NCBI RefSeq assembly: GCF_007665395.1
Contig: NZ_VDND01000009.1
Coordinates: 62,001-126,000 of the forward strand
Direction: 5' to 3'
Source: Pseudomonas oryzihabitans
Lineage (GTDB): Bacteria > Pseudomonadota > Gammaproteobacteria > Pseudomonadales > Pseudomonadaceae
Length of the DNA: 64,000 bases
This document shows positions 1 to 8,476 of this stretch, one piece after another (positions within the stretch are counted from its first letter, which is position 1; each line of letters starts with the position of its first letter). Under the pieces are notes generated by a model. It was given only the letters and a program-made list of their open reading frames with translations. It made no database searches and had not been told where the DNA came from. The position numbers were made by a program, and so were the translations under genes.

Positions 1-1
1 C

Positions 2-1021
2 TCCGGGCGGGTGAAAGCGTTCAAGCGGATCCCCAACGTTCAGTTCTTGGGCGCGTACGACTCCAGCCCATTGCTTCAACCCTTCGTCGAAGCAATGGAG
101 CTCGAAGCGCGCACCAAGGAAGAGATTCTGGCGGACCCGAACGTTCATATCGTTCTGGTCCATCCCAAGAGCTATCTGATGGCCGACTGGGCAATCGAGG
201 CCCTGGAAGCCGGTAAGGCGGTACTGTGCGAGAAGCCTGCTGGCCGCGGCTCTCAAGACACGCAGCGCATTGTCGAGGCAGTGGAGCGCACCGGTGGCTT
301 GTTCCAGGTCGGCTACTGCTGGCGGTTCGCGCCATCCATTCAAAAGATGCAGGAGGTTCTCCAGAGCGGAGAGCTAGGTAAGGTCCTGCAGGTACGTGCT
401 CACGCGGGATGCTCCCACGATGAAGCGGATAGCGACCACATGAAGCAACCAGGGGATCGCGGCGGGGCCTTCTATGTGATTGGTTGCCATACGATCGACC
501 GCATCTTGCTGCACTTCGGCAAGCCGAAGTCGCTCAACGCTCGGATTACCAAATTCCCCGGGCAGATGAGTGAAAGCGCGCGTGAAGACGCGGCCGCGGC
601 CGTTCTGAACTATGACGACAAGATGGTAACCATCGACTTCATGTCCTGGGATCCGCTGCCTTGGACCGAAAGTTGGGATATCACCGCGTACGGCACCCAC
701 GGGTCTATCCATGCGCGTCCGATGCCGGCGTCCTACAAGATCTATCACGACGGCAAGAATGGTCATCAAGAAGGGTGGACCACTTGGAGCGAAACCAGCT
801 TCCCGGAAATCTGGGCCACCCGAAAGACCGTCTATTCCCCAGACGTGGCGGAGATCGGTAATCCCGTCTACTTCGATCGCGAAGCTTCTGCCTTCCTCGA
901 TTCGTACAGCAACGGCAAGCCGTCACAGGTTCCTGCGACGCAAGCCCACAACATCAACCTGCTGTTGGAGGCGATGTTCGCTTCCGCCGAGAAGGACGGT
1001 CAGGAAATCCTACTGACCTGA
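2..1021 (+). CDS. Gfo/Idh/MocA family oxidoreductase (partial, 5' end outside window)
   Basis: This is probably an NAD(P)-dependent sugar or polyol dehydrogenase of the Gfo/Idh/MocA family. The frame is open to the left edge of the window, so the start and the glycine-rich dinucleotide-binding loop lie outside. The visible part has the family's CEKPAG motif (positions about 227-244) and a GGAFYVIGCHTIDRI segment near 460-505 that fits the conserved histidine/aspartate catalytic helix. The C-terminal half is the expected substrate-binding alpha/beta domain. It ends 90 bases before a sugar-binding protein gene on the same strand. I infer that it oxidises a sugar, or a derivative of it, brought in by the downstream importer; the substrate cannot be named. 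Confidence 0.85.
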   Translation, partial: SGRVKAFKRIPNVQFLGAYDSSPLLQPFVEAMELEARTKEEILADPNVHIVLVHPKSYLMADWAIEALEAGKAVLCEKPAGRGSQDTQRIVEAVERTGGLFQVGYCWRFAPSIQKMQEVLQSGELGKVLQVRAHAGCSHDEADSDHMKQPGDRGGAFYVIGCHTIDRILLHFGKPKSLNARITKFPGQMSESAREDAAAAVLNYDDKMVTIDFMSWDPLPWTESWDITAYGTHGSIHARPMPASYKIYHDGKNGHQEGWTTWSETSFPEIWATRKTVYSPDVAEIGNPVYFDREASAFLDSYSNGKPSQVPATQAHNINLLLEAMFASAEKDGQEILLT

Positions 1022-1111
1022 TGTCGGCACATCGGCCGGCTGCTGCGCTGATGCAACCGGCCGATGCTCAATCTGAACCATAGCCGCAACAACAACAAAA
1101 ACAGAAAGGAT

Positions 1112-2194
1112 ATGAAGATGCGCAAGCTGATCAAGGTGGTCGCGCTCGGTGTCATGGCGCTCGCAGTAATTTCGTGCTCGAAGAAAGACGATGCAGGGAA
1201 AGGAGCTATCGGGATTTCGCTGCCCTCGAAAACCGAGGCGCGCTGGGTTTCGGATGGCGACAGCATGGTCGCCGCGCTCAAGAAGATGGGTTACGACACC
1301 GATCTGCAATTCGCCCAGTACGAGGTTCCCACTCAGCTCTCCCAGATCGAGAACATGCTGGTGAAGGGCGTGAGGGCCCTGGTGATTGCTCCCATCGATG
1401 GCACCACGATGGCAGACGTCCTGCAACAGGCCAAGGACAAGGGCATCAAGGTCATCTCCTACGACCGTCTAATTCGCAACTCCGGCAATTTCGAGTCCTA
1501 CGTCACCTTCGATAACTTCCGCGTTGGAGCGCTGCAGGGGCAGTCGATCGTTAAGAACCTGGGGCTGGACCAGGGCAAGGGACCGTTCAACCTCGAGATC
1601 TTTGCCGGCTCCACCGACGATAACAATGCCCACGTGTTCTATGCAGGCGGCATGTCCGTGCTCAAGCCCTTCATCGATAGCGGCAAGCTGGTCGTACGAA
1701 GCAAGCAGATCGAGCTGAATCAAACGGCGACGCCGAACTGGGATGGTGGCCAAGCGCAGGCGCGAATGGACAACTTGCTGAGCGCTTTCTACAGCAATGG
1801 TAGTGCTCACCTGGATGCCGTCCTCACCGCCAATGATCAGTTGGCTATCGGTGTAATTTCCTCGCTCCGAGGCGTCGGGTATAGCTCGGGCAACCTGAAG
1901 ATGCCGGTCGTCACCGGGCAGGACGCAGAGATCCCGAGCGTGAAAGCCATCATCCGCGGTGATCAAACCTCAACGGTTTTCAAAGACACCCGTGCGCTGG
2001 CTGATGCCGCCGCTCAGATGATCGACAACACCCTTCAGGGCAAGCCTGTCGCGATCAACGACACCAAGTCCTACAACAACGGCGTCAAGGTCGTTCCGAC
2101 CCAGTTGCTCACGCCGGTGCTGGTCAACAAGGACAACTGGAAGCAGGTACTGGTCGATGACGCGCATTACTACAAGGAAGACCAGCTGAAGTAA
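1112..2194 (+). CDS. chvE: ChvE-like periplasmic monosaccharide-binding protein
   Basis: Substrate-binding component of a multiple-monosaccharide ABC importer, 360 residues, type I periplasmic-binding fold. ChvE homologues bind aldoses such as arabinose, glucose, galactose and xylose. I start it at 1112 because AGAAAGGA lies just upstream; an in-frame ATG at 1064 lacks such a site. The N-terminus has a signal segment ending in VISC followed by Ser-Lys-Lys-Asp-Asp, which looks like a lipobox, so this copy may be a lipoprotein rather than a free periplasmic protein. The body carries DGTTMADVL, SYDRLI and TANDQLAIGV segments typical of the family. It is followed on the same strand by the ATPase and permease genes, and the three form one operon. 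Confidence 0.85.
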   Translation: MKMRKLIKVVALGVMALAVISCSKKDDAGKGAIGISLPSKTEARWVSDGDSMVAALKKMGYDTDLQFAQYEVPTQLSQIENMLVKGVRALVIAPIDGTTMADVLQQAKDKGIKVISYDRLIRNSGNFESYVTFDNFRVGALQGQSIVKNLGLDQGKGPFNLEIFAGSTDDNNAHVFYAGGMSVLKPFIDSGKLVVRSKQIELNQTATPNWDGGQAQARMDNLLSAFYSNGSAHLDAVLTANDQLAIGVISSLRGVGYSSGNLKMPVVTGQDAEIPSVKAIIRGDQTSTVFKDTRALADAAAQMIDNTLQGKPVAINDTKSYNNGVKVVPTQLLTPVLVNKDNWKQVLVDDAHYYKEDQLK

Positions 2195-2276
2195 GTCCGG
2201 TCCAGAGTTCGAGCAGTCGCCGGTAGCCGCGGTCTCGGCTATCGGTGCACGCCGATAAGCGAAGCAGAGAAGCACA

Positions 2277-3812
2277 ATGACAAAAATGATTCTCGACATG
2301 CGCGGCATCCAAAAATGCTTCGGGCCTGTGAAGGCGCTGAGCAATGTCAGCCTGCAGGTGCGGGAAGGCGAGATCCACGCAATCTGCGGCGAAAATGGCG
2401 CGGGTAAGTCGACGCTCATGAAGATCGTGAGTGGTGTCTATCCGTACGGTAGCTACGAAGGTGCGCTGCACTATGACAACCAGGAACGAAAGTTTTCGAA
2501 CCTTCGCGACAGTGAAGCTCTTGGCATCTGCATCATTCATCAGGAGCTTGCGCTCGTGCCGATGCTGTCCATCACCGAGAACCTGTTCCTCGGTAATGAG
2601 CGATCCAAATACGGCGTGATCGCCTGGGATGAGGCACATCGTCAAGCTCGGGAGCTCCTTAGCCGCGTAGGCCTCAACGTGGAGCCCCAGACGTTGGTGT
2701 CGCAGCTTGGTATCGGCCAGCAGCAGCTGGTCGAGATCGCCAAGGCGCTGGCGAAAGATGTCCGGTTGCTGATCCTCGATGAGCCAACGGCAAGCCTCAA
2801 TGAAAAGGATAGTGACACCCTGTTGCGCCTGATGCTGGAGCTTCAGGAGCGTGGTATCACCTCGATCATCATTTCGCACAAGCTGAACGAAATCTCACGG
2901 GTCGCGGACAGCATCACCGTCATCCGCGATGGCGCGACGGTGGACGTGCTTGATTGCAACGCTACCGACGTTTCGGAAGATCGGATCGTCAAAGCCATGG
3001 TTGGGCGAGAGCTGTCGGATCGCTATCCGAAGCGGACATCCAACCTGGGCGAAGTCATGTTCGAAGTTCGGGATTGGTCAGTCGCGAAGCCAGACCGGCC
3101 GGAACAGGACTTCATCAAGAACATCAATTTTCACGTCCGTCGCGGCGAAGTTGTCGGCATAGCTGGCCTCATGGGAGCCGGGCGGACAGAGCTCGCCATG
3201 AGCATCTTCGGCAAGGCATTCGGTACCAAGATTCGCGGCCAGGTACGCCTTAATGGCGAAGCAATCGATGTTGGCACCGTCCGCAAGGCAATCGACAGGG
3301 GCCTCGCGTATGCCACTGAAGATCGCAAAGGTCAGGGGCTGGTGTTGGGCGATGGAATCGCCAAGAACGTCAGTCTGCCGAATCTGGCCAAGCTCTCTGA
3401 AAAGGGTGTCGTCAAGGAGCATGAGGAAGCCGAGGTCGCTGGTGGCTACCGCCAGAAGCTTCGTATCCGCAGCGCGGACGTACAGCAGCCTGTTGAGCAC
3501 CTGTCGGGCGGCAACCAGCAGAAGGTGGTGCTGGGCAAGTGGCTCTTCGCTGATCCGGAAGTACTCATCCTGGATGAGCCGACACGAGGCATCGATGTAG
3601 GCGCCAAGTACGAGATCTATTCGGTCGTGAATGACGTCGTCGCAGCCGGCAAATGCGTAGTGATGATCTCTTCGGAAATGCCAGAGCTACTTGGCACCTG
3701 CGATCGAATCTATGTGATGAACGAAGGCCGTTTTGTCGGCGAGTTTCCCATCGCGGCTGCATCGCAAGAGCGAATCATGCACGCCATCATGAAAAATGAG
3801 GTCCTCTCATGA
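2277..3812 (+). CDS. gguA: Multiple monosaccharide ABC transporter ATP-binding protein (GguA/MmsA type)
   Basis: A 511-residue fusion of two ABC ATPase domains that energises sugar import on the cytoplasmic face of the inner membrane. The first domain has a complete Walker A (GENGAGKST, about residues 38-46) and Walker B (LLILDEPTASL). The second has a degenerate Walker A (GLMGAGRTEL), an LSGGNQQKV signature and LILDEPTRGID. This asymmetry is normal for the carbohydrate-uptake CUT2 class. The length and the pairing with a ChvE-like receptor point to the GguA/MmsA subgroup rather than XylG or AraG, but assignment within CUT2 is tentative. Its stop overlaps the permease start as ATGA, so the two are translationally coupled. 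Confidence 0.88.
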   Translation: MTKMILDMRGIQKCFGPVKALSNVSLQVREGEIHAICGENGAGKSTLMKIVSGVYPYGSYEGALHYDNQERKFSNLRDSEALGICIIHQELALVPMLSITENLFLGNERSKYGVIAWDEAHRQARELLSRVGLNVEPQTLVSQLGIGQQQLVEIAKALAKDVRLLILDEPTASLNEKDSDTLLRLMLELQERGITSIIISHKLNEISRVADSITVIRDGATVDVLDCNATDVSEDRIVKAMVGRELSDRYPKRTSNLGEVMFEVRDWSVAKPDRPEQDFIKNINFHVRRGEVVGIAGLMGAGRTELAMSIFGKAFGTKIRGQVRLNGEAIDVGTVRKAIDRGLAYATEDRKGQGLVLGDGIAKNVSLPNLAKLSEKGVVKEHEEAEVAGGYRQKLRIRSADVQQPVEHLSGGNQQKVVLGKWLFADPEVLILDEPTRGIDVGAKYEIYSVVNDVVAAGKCVVMISSEMPELLGTCDRIYVMNEGRFVGEFPIAAASQERIMHAIMKNEVLS

Positions 3813-5008
3813 GTGAAGTAACGGCTCCCCTGGCGCAGAAGCGCAGTTTGATGCCATCCCTCAAGCGTAGTGCTCGGGAGTACGGACTCCTGGCGTCGCT
3901 GCTCGTGATTGTCGTGTTCTTCCAGATCGCAACAGGCGGCGCGCTGTTGCAACCGCTAAACCTGACGAACCTGCTGCTGCAGAACAGCTACATCGTGGTC
4001 ATGGCGTTGGGCATGCTGATGGTGATCGTCTGCGGTCACATCGACCTGTCTGTGGGCTCAATCGTAGGGGTCATTGGCGCGATTGCGGCAGTACTGATGG
4101 TCCAGATGAAACTGGACTTCATCACCACCTCCATTATCTGCATTCTTGCAGGTGGAGTTATTGGTGCGGCTCAAGGCTACTGGGTAGCGTTCTGGCGTAT
4201 GCCGTCCTTCATCGTGACGCTTGCAGGAATGCTGGTCTTCCGCGGTGCAACCATCGCGATCTCGGGCGGCCAGTCGATAGGACCCTTTCCTGCAAACTTC
4301 ACCGCTATCAGTTCGGGTTTCATTCCGGAGCTGTTGGAAGGTACCGGGCTGAAGCTGACATCCCTCCTGGTCGGCATCCTGGTGGCAGGAGCCTTTTGGG
4401 TTGTCGAACTGCGCAGCCGTAAACGCCTGGCTCGCAATGGCGGTCAGGTCGGCTCGAAGGGATTGTTTCTGCTGAAAAACGGCGTCCTTACCGCCTTGAT
4501 CGTCTTCTTCTGCTACCAGTTGGCGACGTATCGCGGGCTGCCAACCGTACTGATCATCATGAGCGTGCTGATTGCCGTCTATACGTTCATCATGAATCGG
4601 ACCGTTCTCGGACGCTGGATCTATGCGGTCGGTGGCAACCTCAAGGCGGCAAAGCTTTCGGGGATCGATACCGCGAAGGTGACTTTCTTCACTTTCGTCA
4701 ACATGGGCATCCTGGCCGCAATCGCTGGGCTGATTTTCACCTCTCGCTTGAACAGCGCAACACCCCGAGCCGGCCTGGGCTTCGAGCTCGATGTGATCGC
4801 CGCAGTCTTTATCGGCGGTGCTTCGGCATCTGGTGGTGTGGGCAAGGTCGTCGGTGTCGTAATCGGAGCCTTCATCATGGGCGTTCTGAACAACGGTATG
4901 TCGATCCTAGGTATCGGTGTCGACTACCAACAGATGATCAAAGGCGCCGTGCTACTGGCAGCAGTTTTCGTCGACGTCTATCAAAAGAATAAGGGTAATC
5001 CCGCCTAA
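3809..5008 (+). CDS. gguB: Multiple monosaccharide ABC transporter permease (GguB/MmsB type)
   Basis: Inner-membrane permease of the same sugar importer, 399 residues, with about ten hydrophobic segments. It has the BPD_transp_2 features of CUT2 permeases: GHIDLSVGSIVG near residues 75-86 and GGASASGGVGKVVG near the C-terminus. An extra cytoplasmic loop around residues 195-220, rich in Arg and Lys, is typical of the MmsB/GguB and XylH group and explains the length. It starts within the ATPase gene (ATGA overlap) and is followed by a strong intrinsic terminator, which closes the operon. Confidence 0.87.
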   Translation: MSEVTAPLAQKRSLMPSLKRSAREYGLLASLLVIVVFFQIATGGALLQPLNLTNLLLQNSYIVVMALGMLMVIVCGHIDLSVGSIVGVIGAIAAVLMVQMKLDFITTSIICILAGGVIGAAQGYWVAFWRMPSFIVTLAGMLVFRGATIAISGGQSIGPFPANFTAISSGFIPELLEGTGLKLTSLLVGILVAGAFWVVELRSRKRLARNGGQVGSKGLFLLKNGVLTALIVFFCYQLATYRGLPTVLIIMSVLIAVYTFIMNRTVLGRWIYAVGGNLKAAKLSGIDTAKVTFFTFVNMGILAAIAGLIFTSRLNSATPRAGLGFELDVIAAVFIGGASASGGVGKVVGVVIGAFIMGVLNNGMSILGIGVDYQQMIKGAVLLAAVFVDVYQKNKGNPA

Positions 5009-5020
5009 CGGAAGCGAGAA

Positions 5021-5049
5021 GAAAAGCCGGGCATTGCCCGGCTTTTTTT
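5021..5049 (+). terminator. Intrinsic terminator of the sugar-importer operon
   Basis: GCCGGGC (5026-5032), loop ATT, GCCCGGC (5036-5042), then seven T residues (5043-5049). It lies about 17 bases after the permease stop and separates the importer operon from the porin. Confidence 0.9.
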
Positions 5050-5090
5050 ATGCTTGCTGTTTTTCCATAATGAAATACAGATTTTATTAT

Positions 5091-5118
5091 TTGACGCTTT
5101 AGAGGTGACCTTTAGATA
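5091..5118 (+). promoter_or_regulatory. Possible sigma-70 promoter for the porin gene
   Basis: In the 190-base AT-rich gap before the porin, TTGACG (5091-5096) stands 16 bases from TAGATA (5113-5118). The -35 is good and the -10 is poor, so this is only a candidate. The existence of a separate promoter is likely because a terminator precedes the gap. Confidence 0.3.
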
Positions 5119-5239
5119 GCTAGTATCGATAGCGGCTGGATATCGGAGGCGTAATATCCGCCATAGAGCCTGATGCATAAGAGGTATATGTACGATTCTA
5201 GGCTATCCAAAGGACAACAATAAAAATGACGGGATCAAG

Positions 5240-6466
5240 ATGAAAAAAATAAAAGTAGTCAGTTTCGCGGCGGTCGTAGGCATTGCCGCCTCTCCGATGT
5301 CATACGCTTTCGAGACAACCGGATATTTCCGTACAGGGCTCGGTGATTCGAGTGGGTCGGATTCAATGCGTTGTTTCAAGCTTCAAGGGGCGCAAGCTAA
5401 ATACCGGCTCGGCAATGAATGCGAGCAGTATGGTGAACTTGCGGCTAAGCAAGACATCCTGAGCATGAACGACGGATCGACTGTAGGCGTTTTTGGAATG
5501 GCGAGCTTCTACAACCGCTATGACAAAACGCCCACATTCAACGGTGACAATGGGGAGATTCGCGCACCCCAGGCTTACGCCTATTGGAACAATATCGCTG
5601 CATTAAATGGTGGTAACGTCTGGGCTGGTCGTCGGTATTACAAACGAAATGACATCAGCATCAATGACTTCTTCTACTGGAACCAGAGCGCGACGGGCGG
5701 TGGTATAGAAGACGTCCTGATTGGCGGGCTGAAGTACAGCATTGCCTTCTCGCGCAAGGATAACCAGAACCAGAAGGACTTCGTTAATCGCTATGACTTC
5801 AACGTCGCCGGCTTCCAGACAAACCCCAACGGAAGTTTGGAGGTCGGCCTTAGCTACCTGGACAAGCCCAGCAACCAGCAGAATGCGAATAGCGGCATAG
5901 CAGTAACGCTGCAACACAAACAGGTCGACTTCCTCGGAACAGGTGGATTAAACACCTTCGCTGTTCAACGCGGGCAGGGTCCTGGCACAGCGCTAGGCAG
6001 TACTGGCGATCCAACCTTAAGCAGTGCCGACGTATCCTACAGAGTCCTTGATTACTACACCTGGCAGATCAGCCGTTATTGGGGCGGCCAGGTTGCGGCG
6101 CTTTACCAAAAGGATGAGCGTCCGAACGGAAGTGATTTGCGATGGACGTCGATCGGCGGACGATTGGTATACGGCATCACTGATCAATTCAAATTTTCTA
6201 CCGAACTCGGTCATGATCGTGTCCAGGCTCCGGGAGGCACTCGAAAGCTGACCAAATTGACGTTGGCGCCTACCTGGTCTCCCAAAGGTCCAGAGTTCAA
6301 GACCCGACCGGAAGTTCGCCTGTTTTACACCTATGCCGCTTGGAACCGTGCCGCGCAAGCGGCGGCAGATCAGTTTGACCCGGGAACGGCGCTGTCCAGT
6401 ACTGGAACCTTTGGCAATGACCTTCATGGCTCGAACATTGGTTTTCAAATCGAGCAAGGCTGGTAA
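5240..6466 (+). CDS. LamB-type maltoporin family outer-membrane sugar porin
   Basis: A 408-residue outer-membrane beta-barrel protein expected to let sugars diffuse into the periplasm. It has a signal peptide (MKKIKVVSF... to SYA, cleavage about residue 23) followed by FETTGYFRTGLG, the usual first strand of LamB. It contains the conserved Cys pair of the first loop (MRCFKL and NECEQY) and the family segment VWAGRRYYKRNDI, and it ends in an aromatic residue (GFQIEQGW), as outer-membrane proteins do. It follows the sugar ABC operon after a terminator, so it probably serves the same uptake route; the actual sugar is unknown. Base composition is lower in GC than in the chromosomal genes to the right, consistent with acquisition. 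Confidence 0.85.
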   Translation: MKKIKVVSFAAVVGIAASPMSYAFETTGYFRTGLGDSSGSDSMRCFKLQGAQAKYRLGNECEQYGELAAKQDILSMNDGSTVGVFGMASFYNRYDKTPTFNGDNGEIRAPQAYAYWNNIAALNGGNVWAGRRYYKRNDISINDFFYWNQSATGGGIEDVLIGGLKYSIAFSRKDNQNQKDFVNRYDFNVAGFQTNPNGSLEVGLSYLDKPSNQQNANSGIAVTLQHKQVDFLGTGGLNTFAVQRGQGPGTALGSTGDPTLSSADVSYRVLDYYTWQISRYWGGQVAALYQKDERPNGSDLRWTSIGGRLVYGITDQFKFSTELGHDRVQAPGGTRKLTKLTLAPTWSPKGPEFKTRPEVRLFYTYAAWNRAAQAAADQFDPGTALSSTGTFGNDLHGSNIGFQIEQGW

Positions 6467-6480
6467 TTAGCCACATAAAT

Positions 6481-6543
6481 GAGCTGGTGTTATTTTCTTC
6501 TTTAGCTGGCGAGCAGGTGTTATCTAACAACCAGCTAAAGAAG
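6481..6543. repeat. Structured repeat: 13-bp inverted repeat overlapping a 30-bp-spaced direct repeat
   Basis: CTTCTTTAGCTGG (6497-6509) and CCAGCTAAAGAAG (6531-6543) form a perfect 13-bp inverted repeat with a 21-base loop. GAGCTGGTGTTAT (6481-6493) and GAGCAGGTGTTAT (6511-6523) are direct repeats with one mismatch, 30 bases apart. No T-run follows, so it is not a classical terminator, although it sits just after the porin stop. The rest of the gap from 6544 to 7010 is AT-rich; I see no convincing gene in it. Confidence 0.6.
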
Positions 6544-7010
6544 CTTTGGCATAGCTCGCGAAATCGATTTTAGAAGAGATTCTTCGAAGCCTTCAAGGAT
6601 GTCGATTAGGCTGACGAGATTGACCATCGTAAACTTAGGAGCGTGATGCAACGAATTGTTAGGCCAATCATGCCTCTGCCTCTACCTTTTCATCTCCCTC
6701 TTCCCTACTTGTCATTGATCTTATACGCTAAAAAAGTCGCGAGCCGGGTCCGTTTTGGTGGACTGCAACCGCATAGGGACAGCTTGCTTCATCCGGTAAA
6801 AAAGCTAAAGGTCATTCAAAACAGCCCTCGAGTGCTACAAAACACCCAACGCGAGCGGCTTTGGATAAAACTCTTCACTAAGCCAAGCTTTGGTGTTAAA
6901 AAACCGTCCAACAAACATGGCAGTCTAAACGCTGACTAGCTTTTGGATTTTACGATAACTGAATGGTTAGCAGCGTTTGGTTAGCAAACCAGCCCCCACG
7001 AGGCAGATAA

Positions 7011-7916
7011 ATGACAAAATTATGGGAGCCAATCAATGGCGTTTACACAGCAACCTCTCCTCTGTTTTCTTGGGCACAACCATTTTTGAATGTTGATGGA
7101 GCAGCGTGGGTGAGCGCAGTGATTAGCGCAGGATTTGGCGCGGGCGTGGGCGCGTGGATGGCCGGGCGTATCGCCGATAGGACGAAACTCAAACACGATC
7201 TTCTCTCAGAGATGCGTAGCGTCGACATAGCCATAACCATATGTGCGTCGACAATAGATCTCGCAGGATCCCTGAAAAAGCAGTATTCCTCAGAGATACT
7301 TAAAGAATTCAACGAAGCTGTAGCCGCATTCGAAGCATACAAAAAAAACGAGAACAGAAATTCTATATTTGAACTAAGAATAAAAAACCGAAAGCTCCAA
7401 ACCATAGAGCCGCCGATTTCTGAACTGCAAAATCTTGTGCTCAAAGACATGAGCACCTCACCAAATGGGGTGAAATCAATCATAGCGTTAAGGGATAGCG
7501 TAGGCAATCTCAACGGAATGATAAGCGCCTATAATACTCTATTGGAAGCATTTAAAAGTGGCAACCTCCCTCATGGGTTTAAGCCAGAGCATTATTACCT
7601 ATCGATCCCTATTGGCGGCGTAGTGAATGATGAATACGGCTCTGCTGTAAAGGGCATAGCGACTTACACAGACGATGTATTATTCTTCGCATACAAGCTT
7701 TCAGGCTGCCTTACACTACGAGGAATCGAAGTTTCTAAAGAATACAAAAAAACGTTCGGTGAAAAACGATTTACGAGAGAGCTTTCGCTATTTGACGAAA
7801 ATGTAGGCTTGATACCTTCTGACCATGCGTATGAAGGATGGATGCGAGGATGGGAGAGCAATCTACCAAAGTCAGACAAAAGGAAAAGATTTTGGAAGTT
7901 TCGCAAAAAACGGTAA
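7011..7916 (+). CDS. Hypothetical membrane-anchored protein, unrecognised family
   Basis: A 301-residue protein that I do not recognise. A GAGG site lies about 10 bases before the ATG. Residues 28-52 form a glycine/alanine-rich hydrophobic stretch (DGAAWVSAVISAGFGAGVGAWMAG), likely a single membrane segment. It is followed by a long charged, mostly helical region (about 55-130) and a second domain with PHGFKPEHYY near residue 185, and it ends in a very basic tail (KRKRFWKFRKKR). It stands alone, convergent with the recombinase operon, and its GC content is much lower than the host genes. It is probably island cargo. Membrane-plus-helical proteins of this kind occur beside phage-defence genes, but nothing here proves such a role. 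Confidence 0.6.
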   Translation: MTKLWEPINGVYTATSPLFSWAQPFLNVDGAAWVSAVISAGFGAGVGAWMAGRIADRTKLKHDLLSEMRSVDIAITICASTIDLAGSLKKQYSSEILKEFNEAVAAFEAYKKNENRNSIFELRIKNRKLQTIEPPISELQNLVLKDMSTSPNGVKSIIALRDSVGNLNGMISAYNTLLEAFKSGNLPHGFKPEHYYLSIPIGGVVNDEYGSAVKGIATYTDDVLFFAYKLSGCLTLRGIEVSKEYKKTFGEKRFTRELSLFDENVGLIPSDHAYEGWMRGWESNLPKSDKRKRFWKFRKKR

Positions 7917-8041
7917 GTCTTATTTTACAACAAGGCGAGAGTTACCACGGTGAACTGATAGCCAAATTGCTCAGTGCCCAGATAACCAAATCCCTGAGAA
8001 AAAATTCTTATCATTTCGATAGTGCGAACCTGATTTTTTAA

Positions 8042-8476
8042 TCATAGAAACGTGATATTTGTACGAGGCTTATCATCTTTTTTATATAGAGATAACTCCT
8101 TGTTTAACTCTAAAATTTTCGCATGCGCCTCTATCAGAAGGCTCTGAGCAATATCCCGATCACGTTTTAGTATAGCAATTATGCTTTTAAGCCGTTCTTC
8201 CCTACACCTAGATACCTTTTTTACACCTTGACTGTTTGAGGCAGGGTTAGAGTATGTGCTGGAAACCCATTCTTGAATTTCAGAAACTAGATTAGGATAT
8301 CTACTCTTTTTAAGAGCAGACGGATCCCTTCCAGCCTCCTTAGCAACATTATTTTGTGAGACTTTTGCACCACTAGGAAGAACAGACGGCCTTCCAACCT
8401 TCAGTCGGTAAAAAGCACTCCTAAAATCGTCCTCAGCCGTGCCTTCGACGGTGGCTGATTTATCAGTAGACTTCAT
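8042..8476 (-). CDS. ginD: GinD-like small DNA-binding protein of a four-gene integrase module
   Basis: A 144-residue protein at the end of the recombinase operon; its start overlaps the previous gene by 14 bases. Residues about 38-60 (VSQNNVAKEAGRDPSALKK) look like a helix-turn-helix, and residues about 90-135 are strongly helical and probably coiled coil. In GInt islands the fourth gene, ginD, encodes a small helix-type DNA-binding protein needed for integration and excision together with the three recombinases. Position, size and fold fit that role. It could instead be a Tn554 TnpC-like accessory protein; the two ideas are functionally close. Confidence 0.7.
   Translation of the reverse strand: MKSTDKSATVEGTAEDDFRSAFYRLKVGRPSVLPSGAKVSQNNVAKEAGRDPSALKKSRYPNLVSEIQEWVSSTYSNPASNSQGVKKVSRCREERLKSIIAILKRDRDIAQSLLIEAHAKILELNKELSLYKKDDKPRTNITFL

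Noticed and set aside
6524..6664. Possible integron attC site (TCTAACA ... GTTAGGC)
   Set aside because: The outer boxes are loosely right, but the inner L boxes do not pair, the spacing is long and there is no cassette gene or integrase of the integron type.
6643..6939. A 98-codon frame in the gap after the porin
   Set aside because: There is no ribosome-binding site, no recognisable domain and odd composition; it is most likely chance in AT-rich sequence.
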